A stretch of DNA of 24,403 nucleotides, taken from contig JAJFMM010000183.1 in the NCBI GenBank assembly GCA_021772165.1, positions 1 to 24,403 on the forward strand, given 5' to 3'. This stretch comes from Chlamydiota bacterium. GTDB taxonomy: Bacteria > Chlamydiota > Chlamydiia > Chlamydiales > SM23-39. How positions within the stretch are numbered: position 1 is the first letter of the stretch; each line of letters starts with the position of its first letter. The notes beneath the pieces were generated by a model. That model was not told where the DNA came from and did no database searches. It saw only the letters and a program-made list of their open reading frames with translations. Made by a program: the position numbers and the translations under genes. Below are positions 1 through 7,227 of this stretch, piece by piece.

Positions 1-1293
1 ATCTTTGAGCACGAAAATCAGTAACTTGCTGCGATCGTAATAGGGCTGTGTGGCATCTAAGTGATGCGTCAGAATATCTCCGCCTGCTTTTTCTTCCAGG
101 AAGGCTTTTGAGCCGACGATGTAGGAGTGACCGTCGATCTCTCCTTCAACGCCGCGGCCGGGATATTCTTGAAATCGAGTGGGCAGAGGCAGACTTTTTT
201 CCCACTCCAGTGCTTTAGCGACGATGGCTTTGGCCACTGAATGGGATGAAAACTGATCGATCATCGCTGCATGAGAGAGGATCTCTTCTTTCTTTTCTCC
301 GTTCAGAGAAACAATTTCTTCGACAAAAGGCGTTCCAAAGGTAATCGTTCCTGTTTTGTCGAACAGCACCGCCTCGGCAGACGCAATCTGCTCAATGGGA
401 GCGCCGCCTTTGACGATGATGCCCGCATCCGCTGCCCGATTGATCCCGCAGATGACAGCAAGTGGCGTTGCTAGGATCAGAGGACAGGGAGTGGCTACGA
501 CAAGCACGGACAGGATGGTTGTTGGATCTCTTGTAATCCAAAATCCAAGAGCTGCCATCACAAGAGTCAATGGAGTAAAAAGAATCGCATAGTGATCGGC
601 TAGCCTTTGGATGGGAGCTTTCTCTTCCTGCGCTTTTTTAACGAGCATGACGATTTTCGCATACTGGCTATCTTTACTCTCTCGATCGGCGCGCATTTCA
701 ATGGCCCCGTTGACATCAACGCTTCCGCTGAGCAGCTGAGTCCCCTCTCCTTTGCTCTGTGCCAAGGGCTCTCCGGTAAGGGCTGATTCATCGATTTCGG
801 CCACGCCGCTGACGATCGTGCCATCGACAGGAATCAGATCTCCCGGACGTACGATGAGAATGTCTCCGACTTTGACTTCATGAACATCGATCTCTTCCAT
901 ACGATTGTCTCGCTTTCTGCGTGCAGTGCGAGGCGCTCTGTCTAAAAGAGCTGTAAGAGAAGAGGTCGCTCTTCTGAGACCGTAGGCTTCAATAGCCTCT
1001 CCCCCCGATTGCATCAGTACAACGACAGCTCCGGCAAATGCTTGATCGAGGATGACAGCGGTAATGATTGCGAGCATGGCAATGATGTCGGCGGCGAACT
1101 CCCCCCGACAAATACCTCGCGCCGTTTTAAAGACAATCCGAGAGCCACCGATAATCAGCGTTGCAAACCAGATCCAGTGGCTGATCTCAACATTGAAAAG
1201 AAAGAGACGAAAAAAAATCCCAAGCAGGAGCCCAAAGAGGACGAAGAGCGGGAGAGGAGAGTGCTTAAGAAATGCCCAAAATTTGATCTTCAC
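1..1293 (-). CDS. P1B-type heavy-metal-translocating ATPase, partial (C-terminus beyond left edge)
   Basis: This is an ATP-driven membrane pump expected to export a transition or heavy metal ion. I translated the open frame that runs off the left edge; 431 residues are visible. Seen: N-terminal hydrophobic segments, the actuator-domain motif TGEP (about residues 173-176), an intramembrane metal-site motif ATPCPLILATP with Cys270, the phosphorylated aspartate in DKTGTIT (Asp312), and SSHSVAKAI with His351, in the place of the usual HP locus. The C-terminal hinge motif and last membrane helices lie outside the window. There is no N-terminal CxxC metal-binding domain. CPL replaces the better-known CPC or SPC motif, so the transported metal cannot be named. 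The start is a GTG at 1293, 24 bases after the purB stop (1320-1318), in the same frame. No good Shine-Dalgarno is seen, so the gene is probably co-transcribed with purB. Family call firm, start and substrate uncertain. Confidence 0.9.
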   Translation of the reverse strand, partial: MKIKFWAFLKHSPLPLFVLFGLLLGIFFRLFLFNVEISHWIWFATLIIGGSRIVFKTARGICRGEFAADIIAMLAIITAVILDQAFAGAVVVLMQSGGEAIEAYGLRRATSSLTALLDRAPRTARRKRDNRMEEIDVHEVKVGDILIVRPGDLIPVDGTIVSGVAEIDESALTGEPLAQSKGEGTQLLSGSVDVNGAIEMRADRESKDSQYAKIVMLVKKAQEEKAPIQRLADHYAILFTPLTLVMAALGFWITRDPTTILSVLVVATPCPLILATPLAVICGINRAADAGIIVKGGAPIEQIASAEAVLFDKTGTITFGTPFVEEIVSLNGEKKEEILSHAAMIDQFSSHSVAKAIVAKALEWEKSLPLPTRFQEYPGRGVEGEIDGHSYIVGSKAFLEEKAGGDILTHHLDATQPYYDRSKLLIFVLKD

Positions 1294-1317
1294 ATTTTGT
1301 GATATAACAAATTGGAA

Positions 1318-2721
1318 TTAGATTTCCAAAGGAGGAAGTGAAATTGAGTCATTTGCGTGGCGTTGAAGAAAGGATGCTACGGGACCTTTTATGAATTCTT
1401 TCGCTTGGTTGGGAGCTCTTCCCACGATGCGGGTGAGCTCAGAATGTGCCAGAGCTTCTTCACGAGTTAAGCCAAAGGCGGGATCCGATGCGATTTTTTC
1501 TGCAGTTAATTCTTCTCGCTGACTCATTTGGCGTAATTTTTCGTGGAGTTCCTGGCGACTTTTTCCCTTTTTCACCGCTTCCATTAAGATGTTTTCCATC
1601 ACCAGATGCGGCAGCATTTTTTCCAAACGTTCTTGAGAGGCTGCTTGATCGACTTCGAGGTTTTGAATTAGAGGAATGAGAATGTTGAGAATCGAATCGG
1701 CCGCTAAAAATGCTTCGGGGATTGAGAATCGTCTATTTGCCGAATCATCGAGAGTGCGCTCGAGCCATTGGACGCTCAAGGTATGGGCAGCATTCTGATC
1801 GAGTGACATGAGAAAACGGGACAGTGCACAGAGCCGCTCTGCAAGCATGGGATTGCGCTTATAAGGCATAGCGGAGGAGCCCACTTGCTCTTTGCCGCGC
1901 GCCTCGAACATCTCTCCATCGTGTGCAAGAAGACGTAAATCTGTCGCCATCTTATGGACTCCTGCCGCAAAGGCTGATAGTCCATGCAGGACTTGCAGAT
2001 CAATCTTGCGTGGGTAGGTCTGCCCGCAGATAGGGATAATCTTTTCAAAACCAAAGTCGGTGGCGATCATCTTCTCGAGTTGGAGCACTTTCTTCTCATC
2101 TCCATTGAACAGGGCGAGAAAAGAGGCTTGCGTGCCTGTGGCTCCCTTGGCCCCCAGGAAGGGCAGTTCGTTGGATAGCCTTTCCCATTCCAGAGCATCT
2201 GTAAGTAGATCCTGGAGCCAGAGACACGCTCTCTTGCCAATCGTGGTGGGTTGGGCAATCTGGTAATGCGTATAGCCAAGGCAAGGCACATCTGCATGCT
2301 TTTCAGCAAAGGAGGCAAGAGCTTTGATTGCCATTGAAATTTTTTGTAGTAAGAGCTGCAGAGCTTCTTTCAGTTGGATCAGATCTGCATTATCGGTCAC
2401 ATAGGTCGAGGTGGCTCCGAGATGAAGAATGGGCTTGGCATCGGGACATTCGTCGCCAAAAGCGTGAATATGCGCCATGACATCGTGGCGAAACCGCTTT
2501 TCATACTCTTTCGCTTTATCAAATGAAATTTTTTCTAGACTCTGGCGCATCTGCTCAATCTGATGGTCTGTAATATTGAGTCCGAGTTTTTGCTGCGCTG
2601 AGGCTAAAGATAGCCAGAGCTTTCTGAAAAGAAGAATGCGTCGGTACTGAGAGAAATGATTTGACATTTCACGGCTGGCGTACCGGGTAGAAAAGGGGCT
2701 TTCATATTCATGATGCGTCAT
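1318..2721 (-). CDS. purB: Adenylosuccinate lyase
   Basis: Cytosolic lyase of the fumarase/aspartase superfamily that cleaves adenylosuccinate to AMP and fumarate, and SAICAR to AICAR in the full purine pathway. The 467-residue product is full length. Seen: FRHDVMAHIHAFGDE near residue 77, YTHYQIAQPTT near residue 150 (His152, candidate catalytic base or acid), and the superfamily signature GSSAMPYKRNP at about 281-291. The stretch after the signature (QWLERTLDDSANRR) closely resembles animal adenylosuccinate lyase as I remember it, more than the E. coli enzyme. No other purine gene is in the window, so it may serve salvage or AMP/IMP interconversion. ATG 2721 is the first start in frame and has no strong Shine-Dalgarno. 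The metal ATPase gene follows 24 bases after its stop. Confidence 0.95.
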   Translation of the reverse strand: MTHHEYESPFSTRYASREMSNHFSQYRRILLFRKLWLSLASAQQKLGLNITDHQIEQMRQSLEKISFDKAKEYEKRFRHDVMAHIHAFGDECPDAKPILHLGATSTYVTDNADLIQLKEALQLLLQKISMAIKALASFAEKHADVPCLGYTHYQIAQPTTIGKRACLWLQDLLTDALEWERLSNELPFLGAKGATGTQASFLALFNGDEKKVLQLEKMIATDFGFEKIIPICGQTYPRKIDLQVLHGLSAFAAGVHKMATDLRLLAHDGEMFEARGKEQVGSSAMPYKRNPMLAERLCALSRFLMSLDQNAAHTLSVQWLERTLDDSANRRFSIPEAFLAADSILNILIPLIQNLEVDQAASQERLEKMLPHLVMENILMEAVKKGKSRQELHEKLRQMSQREELTAEKIASDPAFGLTREEALAHSELTRIVGRAPNQAKEFIKGPVASFLQRHANDSISLPPLEI

Positions 2722-2790
2722 AAAAAATAGTCTAGCAGATTGAACTGGAAGTTTATACTTTTATTTTCAAAGCATTAGAATGCAATTCTT

Positions 2791-2820
2791 TTGTGTTAAA
2801 TGATTAAGTGGTTATATAAT
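2791..2820 (+). promoter_or_regulatory. Sigma-70-like promoter for the 2848 gene
   Basis: TTGTGT at 2791-2796 and a perfect TATAAT at 2815-2820 are separated by 18 bases, about 28 bases before the ATG at 2848. The region between the divergent purB and the 2848 gene is strongly AT-rich. The promoter fits an independently transcribed single gene, since a strong terminator follows it. I found no equally good promoter for purB on the opposite strand. Confidence 0.6.
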
Positions 2821-2847
2821 TAGTGGCAAAAGAATAAGAGGTATATT

Positions 2848-3684
2848 ATGGCAGGAATAATTTTAGACCGTCCAAATAATGTTAATGATATTTTTTTTGA
2901 TGCTGATGAAGCACCACCACCTTCAAAATTCAGCAGGGTAGTTGGTTCCGTCGGTTCAGGTATCGTTACAGGTGCAAATATCTATAAAGGCACCGTTGAC
3001 ACTGCCGCTTATGCTGGTAAAGCTACGATTCAATGTGCACAAGCTGCAATTTCAGTTGTTGGGGATACCTGGAAGAGAGGACTTACTGGAACGCTTAAAG
3101 AAGTTGCCAAGTCCTGCTCTGGATTCAATGAGCTCGTAAAGGCAAAGAATGAGTTGACTAAAGCTGAAGTTAGAATGGTTAAAGACGAGGATGAGATATT
3201 CACGCACAGCCGATCAATTTCCGAGAGATTGGGGACTGCAATTGGCCATAGTATCAATGCTACACTCAGGTTGGGTGCGTCTACGTTAGGGACTTTGTTA
3301 GGAAGTGCTTACGTTACCGGTTCTGCTCTAAATGCTCTGGATATGGAATATAAGAGCAATACTCTTTTGGGACTTTCTCAATTGGGTGCTAGCGGACTCA
3401 ACGGAGTCGTAAGTATCATCGCAGAACCGATGACCTCTTGCGTCAGCACACTGGCTTCGTTAGCCAGCACAGTTACTTCGTTAGCTGGAAGAGGATTGGC
3501 TTATGTTGCATTGAATCCGAGCAATGTTACGGCTATGGCCGGAGCCGGAGCTTTTCTTTACGGTGCAGCTATTGAAGTGCAAAATGCGAATAAATCAGAA
3601 AGCTCAGTTGGTAAAGTGGCTCACACAACTGTAGCCATTGCATCAACCGTTTTTGCTTGTGCTGTTGCTAGAAGTTTAGTTTAA
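2848..3684 (+). CDS. Hypothetical hydrophobic Ala/Ser/Gly-rich protein, candidate membrane or Inc-like protein
   Basis: I do not recognise this 278-residue protein as a named family. The first 40 or so residues are polar with no classical signal peptide. A charged helical part follows (about 95-130), then long weakly hydrophobic Ala/Gly/Ser/Leu-rich segments: about 140-165, 170-225, 228-245 and a C-terminal one at 255-278. The last part has the pattern hydrophobic lobe, short polar loop, hydrophobic lobe, also seen in the partial gene at the right edge. A polar N-terminus followed by paired hydrophobic lobes is typical of chlamydial inclusion-membrane (Inc) proteins secreted by the type III system, but this assignment is inference. 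The ATG has a good Shine-Dalgarno, AAGAGG at 2836-2841 with a 6-base spacer. It has its own promoter and terminator and so is probably monocistronic. Confidence 0.75.
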   Translation: MAGIILDRPNNVNDIFFDADEAPPPSKFSRVVGSVGSGIVTGANIYKGTVDTAAYAGKATIQCAQAAISVVGDTWKRGLTGTLKEVAKSCSGFNELVKAKNELTKAEVRMVKDEDEIFTHSRSISERLGTAIGHSINATLRLGASTLGTLLGSAYVTGSALNALDMEYKSNTLLGLSQLGASGLNGVVSIIAEPMTSCVSTLASLASTVTSLAGRGLAYVALNPSNVTAMAGAGAFLYGAAIEVQNANKSESSVGKVAHTTVAIASTVFACAVARSLV

Positions 3685-3698
3685 ATCGATGAATGATG

Positions 3699-3725
3699 AA
3701 GCGCCCTTTTCAGGGCGCTTTTTTT
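3699..3725 (+). terminator. Rho-independent terminator after the 2848 gene
   Basis: A perfect 9-bp stem, AAGCGCCCT (3699-3707) and AGGGCGCTT (3712-3720), closes a TTTC loop and runs into a T tract ending at 3725. It lies 15 bases after the stop of the 2848 gene. Read on the minus strand, the same hairpin sits just downstream of the pGP6-D-like gene but has no T tract after it, so termination there would be weaker. Confidence 0.9.
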
Positions 3726-4472
3726 CTATAATTTTTCTATGAGTGTACGCAGCTGATCTACGAGTTGCAGAGCTTGCTTTTTTTCAGCAGTCGTGACTTT
3801 GCACTGTGTGTTTCTGAACATCTCTTTAGCTCTTTTGAGAAAGGCAACTCCATGTCCAGCGAAGTGAGGAACTCTTTTGTCATCTTCATCTAAAGGAAAT
3901 TCCTGACGGATGATTTTGAGCAGCTCTTGCTTGGGTTGGCCTGCATAGCTTTTGACGATCTCCAGTTTGCGATCCAGTTCGCCCGTTCTCGATGCAAGCG
4001 AGTAGACGGCTTGACGAGGCATCTGGTCGATCTTGGGATGCAAAGTTTGCGGAGTGACTGAATAAAATTCGTAGTACTGAAGAAAATTGTACGGCGTTTG
4101 GCGGTTGCCATAAACGGTGTACAGCCACGCTGTAAAAGCGCCGTCGCGATATTTTTTCAGGATATCCTGCGCTTTTTTAATGCGCTCCCCGTGGAGTATC
4201 ACAGCTTGGTTTGTGATCGCTTTAACCTCAGAGGTGATGGCAGAGAGAGCTTTAAAGTCTCCATCGATCTCATCAGCTTCTGAGTGGCGATGCGATTGCA
4301 AAATGGTTTGCAGTTCGTCTTTTTCCGGCTCTGAGAGCGGTGTTACACGGAATACTCCAGAAAAGCTGGAGAGTTCTCCGTTACTAGCGCGCTCTACGAG
4401 CGCAGTCATTTTCGCTTGCGGCGTTTCTTTAGATTTGAAACGCAGATTGAGAAGATCGTTGAATTTAGACAT
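3726..4472 (-). CDS. pGP6-D-like protein (chlamydial virulence-plasmid protein family, CT583-like)
   Basis: This 248-residue protein is similar to the chlamydial plasmid protein pGP6-D and its chromosomal paralogue CT583, as recalled. Matching stretches in order are AITSEVKAI near residue 78, HGERIKKAQDIL near 94, FTAWLYTVYGNRQTPYNFLQYYEF near 112-135 and PRQAVYSLASRTGELDRKLEIV near 150-170. In Chlamydia the family is of unknown biochemical function, with roles proposed in plasmid maintenance and gene regulation. The position supports the call: it lies 6 bases after the ParA gene and is third in a thrS-parA-gp6 operon, the order known from Chlamydia chromosomes. It is probably a cytosolic or DNA-associated partner of ParA; that role is inferred. 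No membrane segments are seen. Confidence 0.9.
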   Translation of the reverse strand: MSKFNDLLNLRFKSKETPQAKMTALVERASNGELSSFSGVFRVTPLSEPEKDELQTILQSHRHSEADEIDGDFKALSAITSEVKAITNQAVILHGERIKKAQDILKKYRDGAFTAWLYTVYGNRQTPYNFLQYYEFYSVTPQTLHPKIDQMPRQAVYSLASRTGELDRKLEIVKSYAGQPKQELLKIIRQEFPLDEDDKRVPHFAGHGVAFLKRAKEMFRNTQCKVTTAEKKQALQLVDQLRTLIEKL

Positions 4473-4478
4473 GAGAGA

Positions 4479-5231
4479 TTAGATCCTCTGTAAAATTTCT
4501 TTGGTCAGTGCACTGTAATCAAGTGCTGCGCGACTTCTGGGCGCCGTCTCGAAGATCGGCTTTCCATAAATCGTCGCTTCAGAAACAGCGATATCTCGCC
4601 GCACTTTTGCTTGCAAGAGTTTTCCGGGAAATGTTTCTTCTGTAACTTGTAGAAAAGCCTCGTTACTCTTGCCGCGCGGATTCCAGAAAGAGAGCGAAAC
4701 ACCGAGTACTTTGAGGCCGTGTCTCTCTGCAATGTTGTTGATGAAAAGCGAGAGGCGTTGTAATCCTTTTACACTATAAAATTCGGGTGTTGCACAAACA
4801 AGAGAGTAGTGCGCCGAAATGAGCGAAGACTCAGTCAGCCAGCAGAGCGATGGAGGCGTGTCGATGAGAATGAAGTCGTAATCGAGGCCTCGTAGAATCT
4901 CTCTAAAACGCTCATGAGAATAGCGATCTGCGGCGAGCGATCCGGAAACTTCTACGCGCTCGAGCCAGGTATCTGCAGGAATGATATCCATTCCAGGAAT
5001 GCATGTGGGCAGAATCACGTCTTCAATGTTTTTTTCACCCTGTAAAACAGGCGCCATGCTGTCTTGCTCATCCGGATCGAAGCCAAGGCCTGTCGATAGA
5101 TTCGCCTGTGCATCGAAATCGATCAGAAGAACTTTTTTCTGATGGTGTATGCAAAGGGATGAGCCGAGGTGAAGCGAAGTAGACGTCTTCGCGGTTCCGC
5201 CCTTAAAACTGCTGACCGCGATGATTTTCAT
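4479..5231 (-). CDS. parA: ParA/Soj-family partitioning ATPase (CT582/pGP5-D-like)
   Basis: A 250-residue P-loop ATPase of the ParA/MinD superfamily, expected to bind the nucleoid and position DNA. Seen: a deviant Walker A motif FKGGTAKTS with signature lysine K10 and catalytic K15, LLIDFDAQANLSTG with Asp38 and Asp40, and Walker B FILIDTPPS with Asp124. There is no N-terminal DNA-binding extension, as in small chromosomal Soj or plasmid pGP5-D-type proteins. No C-terminal amphipathic membrane helix is obvious, which argues against MinD proper, although the Chlamydia orthologue is often annotated minD. Its ATG overlaps the thrS TGA in ATGA (5231-5228), implying translational coupling. The pGP6-D-like gene follows 6 bases later. 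No parB is in the window. Confidence 0.93.
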   Translation of the reverse strand: MKIIAVSSFKGGTAKTSTSLHLGSSLCIHHQKKVLLIDFDAQANLSTGLGFDPDEQDSMAPVLQGEKNIEDVILPTCIPGMDIIPADTWLERVEVSGSLAADRYSHERFREILRGLDYDFILIDTPPSLCWLTESSLISAHYSLVCATPEFYSVKGLQRLSLFINNIAERHGLKVLGVSLSFWNPRGKSNEAFLQVTEETFPGKLLQAKVRRDIAVSEATIYGKPIFETAPRSRAALDYSALTKEILQRI

Positions 5232-7168
5232 GTTACCTTTTCCTTTGCCTCGGTTGAGTAGGGAGACATCAGCGACCTGCTGTTTCTCTCTTCAATAACT
5301 TTAGCAAGAAAATCAGAAATGTCAATCTCGCCATGTACAATATTGTCGCGTGTCCGCAGGGCCGCCGTGGAATTTTCCACTTCTTTATCACCAATGGTGA
5401 GCATGTAATTTGTTTTGAGAAGCTGCGCGGTACGCACTTTTTTTCCGACCGATTCGTTGGAGTCGTCCACATCGACGACTAGATTTTCTCGTCGTAGCCG
5501 TTTTGCAAGCTCATGCGCGTATTCAGCATGCCGGTCTGCAACGGAGAGAATGCGAATCTGATACGGGCTCAGCCAGAATGGGAATTTGCCGGAGAAATGT
5601 TCTACGAGGATGCCGAAGAAGCGCTCAATGGATCCAAACAGCGCACGATGCAACATAACAGGGCGCTTGTGCTGCGCGTCGCTATCGACATACTCGAGTT
5701 CAAATTTCTCTGGTAGCGACATGTCGAGCTGTACTGTTCCGCACTGCCAGAAGCGTCCTAGCGCATCGCGAATATGAATGTCGATCTTAGGGCCGTAGAA
5801 AGCACCGTCGCCTTCATTAACTCGGTAGGAATGACCCCAATCATCAAGAGCATCTTTCAAACCATTTGTTGCGATTTCCCAATCTTTATCCGATCCGATC
5901 GATTTCTCCGGTCGGGTTGAAAGCTCTAGTTTGTATGGCAATCCGAAGGTCATGTAGATCTTGTCAGCGAGTAACAAGATGTTGTTGATCTCTTCGCGGA
6001 TCTGTGTAGGAAGCATGAAATGGTGCGCATCATCTTGATGGAAGCTGCGAACGCGGAACAAGCCGTTGAGTGCGCCGGATGCTTCGAAGCGATGAACGTG
6101 GCCTATTTCGGCAACGCGCATAGGCAGCTCGCGGTAGCTATGGATAGAACTACTATAGTAGAGCATGCAACCAGGGCAGTTCATCGGTTTGATCGCATAT
6201 TCACGATCTTCTACCTGCGACAGATACATATTTTCGCGATAGTGCTCCCAGTGGCCGGAGCGCTCCCAAAGCTCTTTACTCATCATTGTAGGCGTCTTGA
6301 TTTCGGTATAGCCTGCATCTGTTTGCAGTGAACGCAGAAAATCGAGAAGACGGTTCCAGATTGTTAGACCGCGCGGATGGATGAAGGGCATTCCGGGCGC
6401 CTCTTCTCGGAAAGAGTAGAGATCAAGCGCAGTTCCGAGAACTTTATGATCGCGTTTTTTTGCTTCTTCGAGAAAGTGAAGGTATTCCTTGAGGCGCTTC
6501 TTGTCGGGAAAGGAGATTGCATAGACGCGGGTGAGCATTTCTCGATCTGAATCTCCACGCCAATACGCTCCGGATGTTTTGAGCACTTTGAACGCTTTGA
6601 TCTTATTCAACGAAGAGAGGTGCGGGCCGCGGCATAGGTCGAAAAATTCGCCCTGTCGGTATGCAGAAATAGGCGTTTCTTCAAATCCATCGATCAATTC
6701 GCACTTGTAGGGATTCTGTTTGAAGGCGTCGCGTGCTTCATCTTTAGAGGTGAATTCAAAGCGCTGTGTTTTCAAATTTTCTTTGAGAACAGTCTCTACT
6801 TCTTTCTCGATTCTATCAAAATCCAGATCGGAGAGCTCGAGATTGGCAAAGTCGTAGTAGAAGCCATTTTCAATAGGAGGTCCAATCGTCGGCTTGGCAT
6901 CAGGCCAAAGACGCATGATGGCTTGTGCCAATAGATGTGCTGAGGTGTGCCAGAAAACTTCCTTGCCGGCCGGGTCGTCGAAATTAAAAAAAGCGACCTC
7001 ATCTCCATCATTTAGAGGGGTCCACTGATCGCGCATGTTGCCATTGATCGTCACGGCAACAGCTTGGTCGGGGGCTGTTAAATGAATCTTTTCTGCAGCA
7101 TCTCTGGCCGTGCTGCCTTCGGGGAGTTCAACGGTTGTGTTGTTTACAAGGATATTCATATGCACCAT
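5228..7168 (-). CDS. thrS: Threonyl-tRNA synthetase
   Basis: Class II aminoacyl-tRNA synthetase charging tRNA-Thr in the cytosol; 646 residues, full length for the bacterial enzyme. Domains in order: TGS domain (about 4-65), editing domain with HTSAH (His74, His78) and CRGPH (Cys179, His183), catalytic core (about 245-535) and anticodon-binding domain (about 538-630). Zinc ligands by comparison with E. coli are Cys331 in MNCPGC, His382 in DDAHHF and His507 in PVMLHRA. The residue after NCPG is Cys instead of the His of E. coli. Two starts are possible: ATG 7168 or, three codons on, ATG 7159 (MNILVNN); neither has a clear Shine-Dalgarno. It is first in an operon with parA and the pGP6-D-like gene, and divergent from the 7228 gene across 59 bases. 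Confidence 0.98.
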   Translation of the reverse strand: MVHMNILVNNTTVELPEGSTARDAAEKIHLTAPDQAVAVTINGNMRDQWTPLNDGDEVAFFNFDDPAGKEVFWHTSAHLLAQAIMRLWPDAKPTIGPPIENGFYYDFANLELSDLDFDRIEKEVETVLKENLKTQRFEFTSKDEARDAFKQNPYKCELIDGFEETPISAYRQGEFFDLCRGPHLSSLNKIKAFKVLKTSGAYWRGDSDREMLTRVYAISFPDKKRLKEYLHFLEEAKKRDHKVLGTALDLYSFREEAPGMPFIHPRGLTIWNRLLDFLRSLQTDAGYTEIKTPTMMSKELWERSGHWEHYRENMYLSQVEDREYAIKPMNCPGCMLYYSSSIHSYRELPMRVAEIGHVHRFEASGALNGLFRVRSFHQDDAHHFMLPTQIREEINNILLLADKIYMTFGLPYKLELSTRPEKSIGSDKDWEIATNGLKDALDDWGHSYRVNEGDGAFYGPKIDIHIRDALGRFWQCGTVQLDMSLPEKFELEYVDSDAQHKRPVMLHRALFGSIERFFGILVEHFSGKFPFWLSPYQIRILSVADRHAEYAHELAKRLRRENLVVDVDDSNESVGKKVRTAQLLKTNYMLTIGDKEVENSTAALRTRDNIVHGEIDISDFLAKVIEERNSRSLMSPYSTEAKEKVT

Positions 7169-7227
7169 GATGAAAGAATGGCCACTAGTTTACAAAAATT
7201 GCTTCTAAAGAGAAATAAGAAATCATC

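Noticed and set aside
1009..1321. Two plus-strand reading frames of about 90-97 codons
   Set aside because: Both are antisense to the start of the metal ATPase; one is a highly charged low-complexity product from the reverse of membrane-helix codons.
4117..4482. A 121-codon plus-strand reading frame
   Set aside because: It is antisense to the pGP6-D-like gene, which has family similarity; Ser/Arg-rich composition is typical of a shadow frame.
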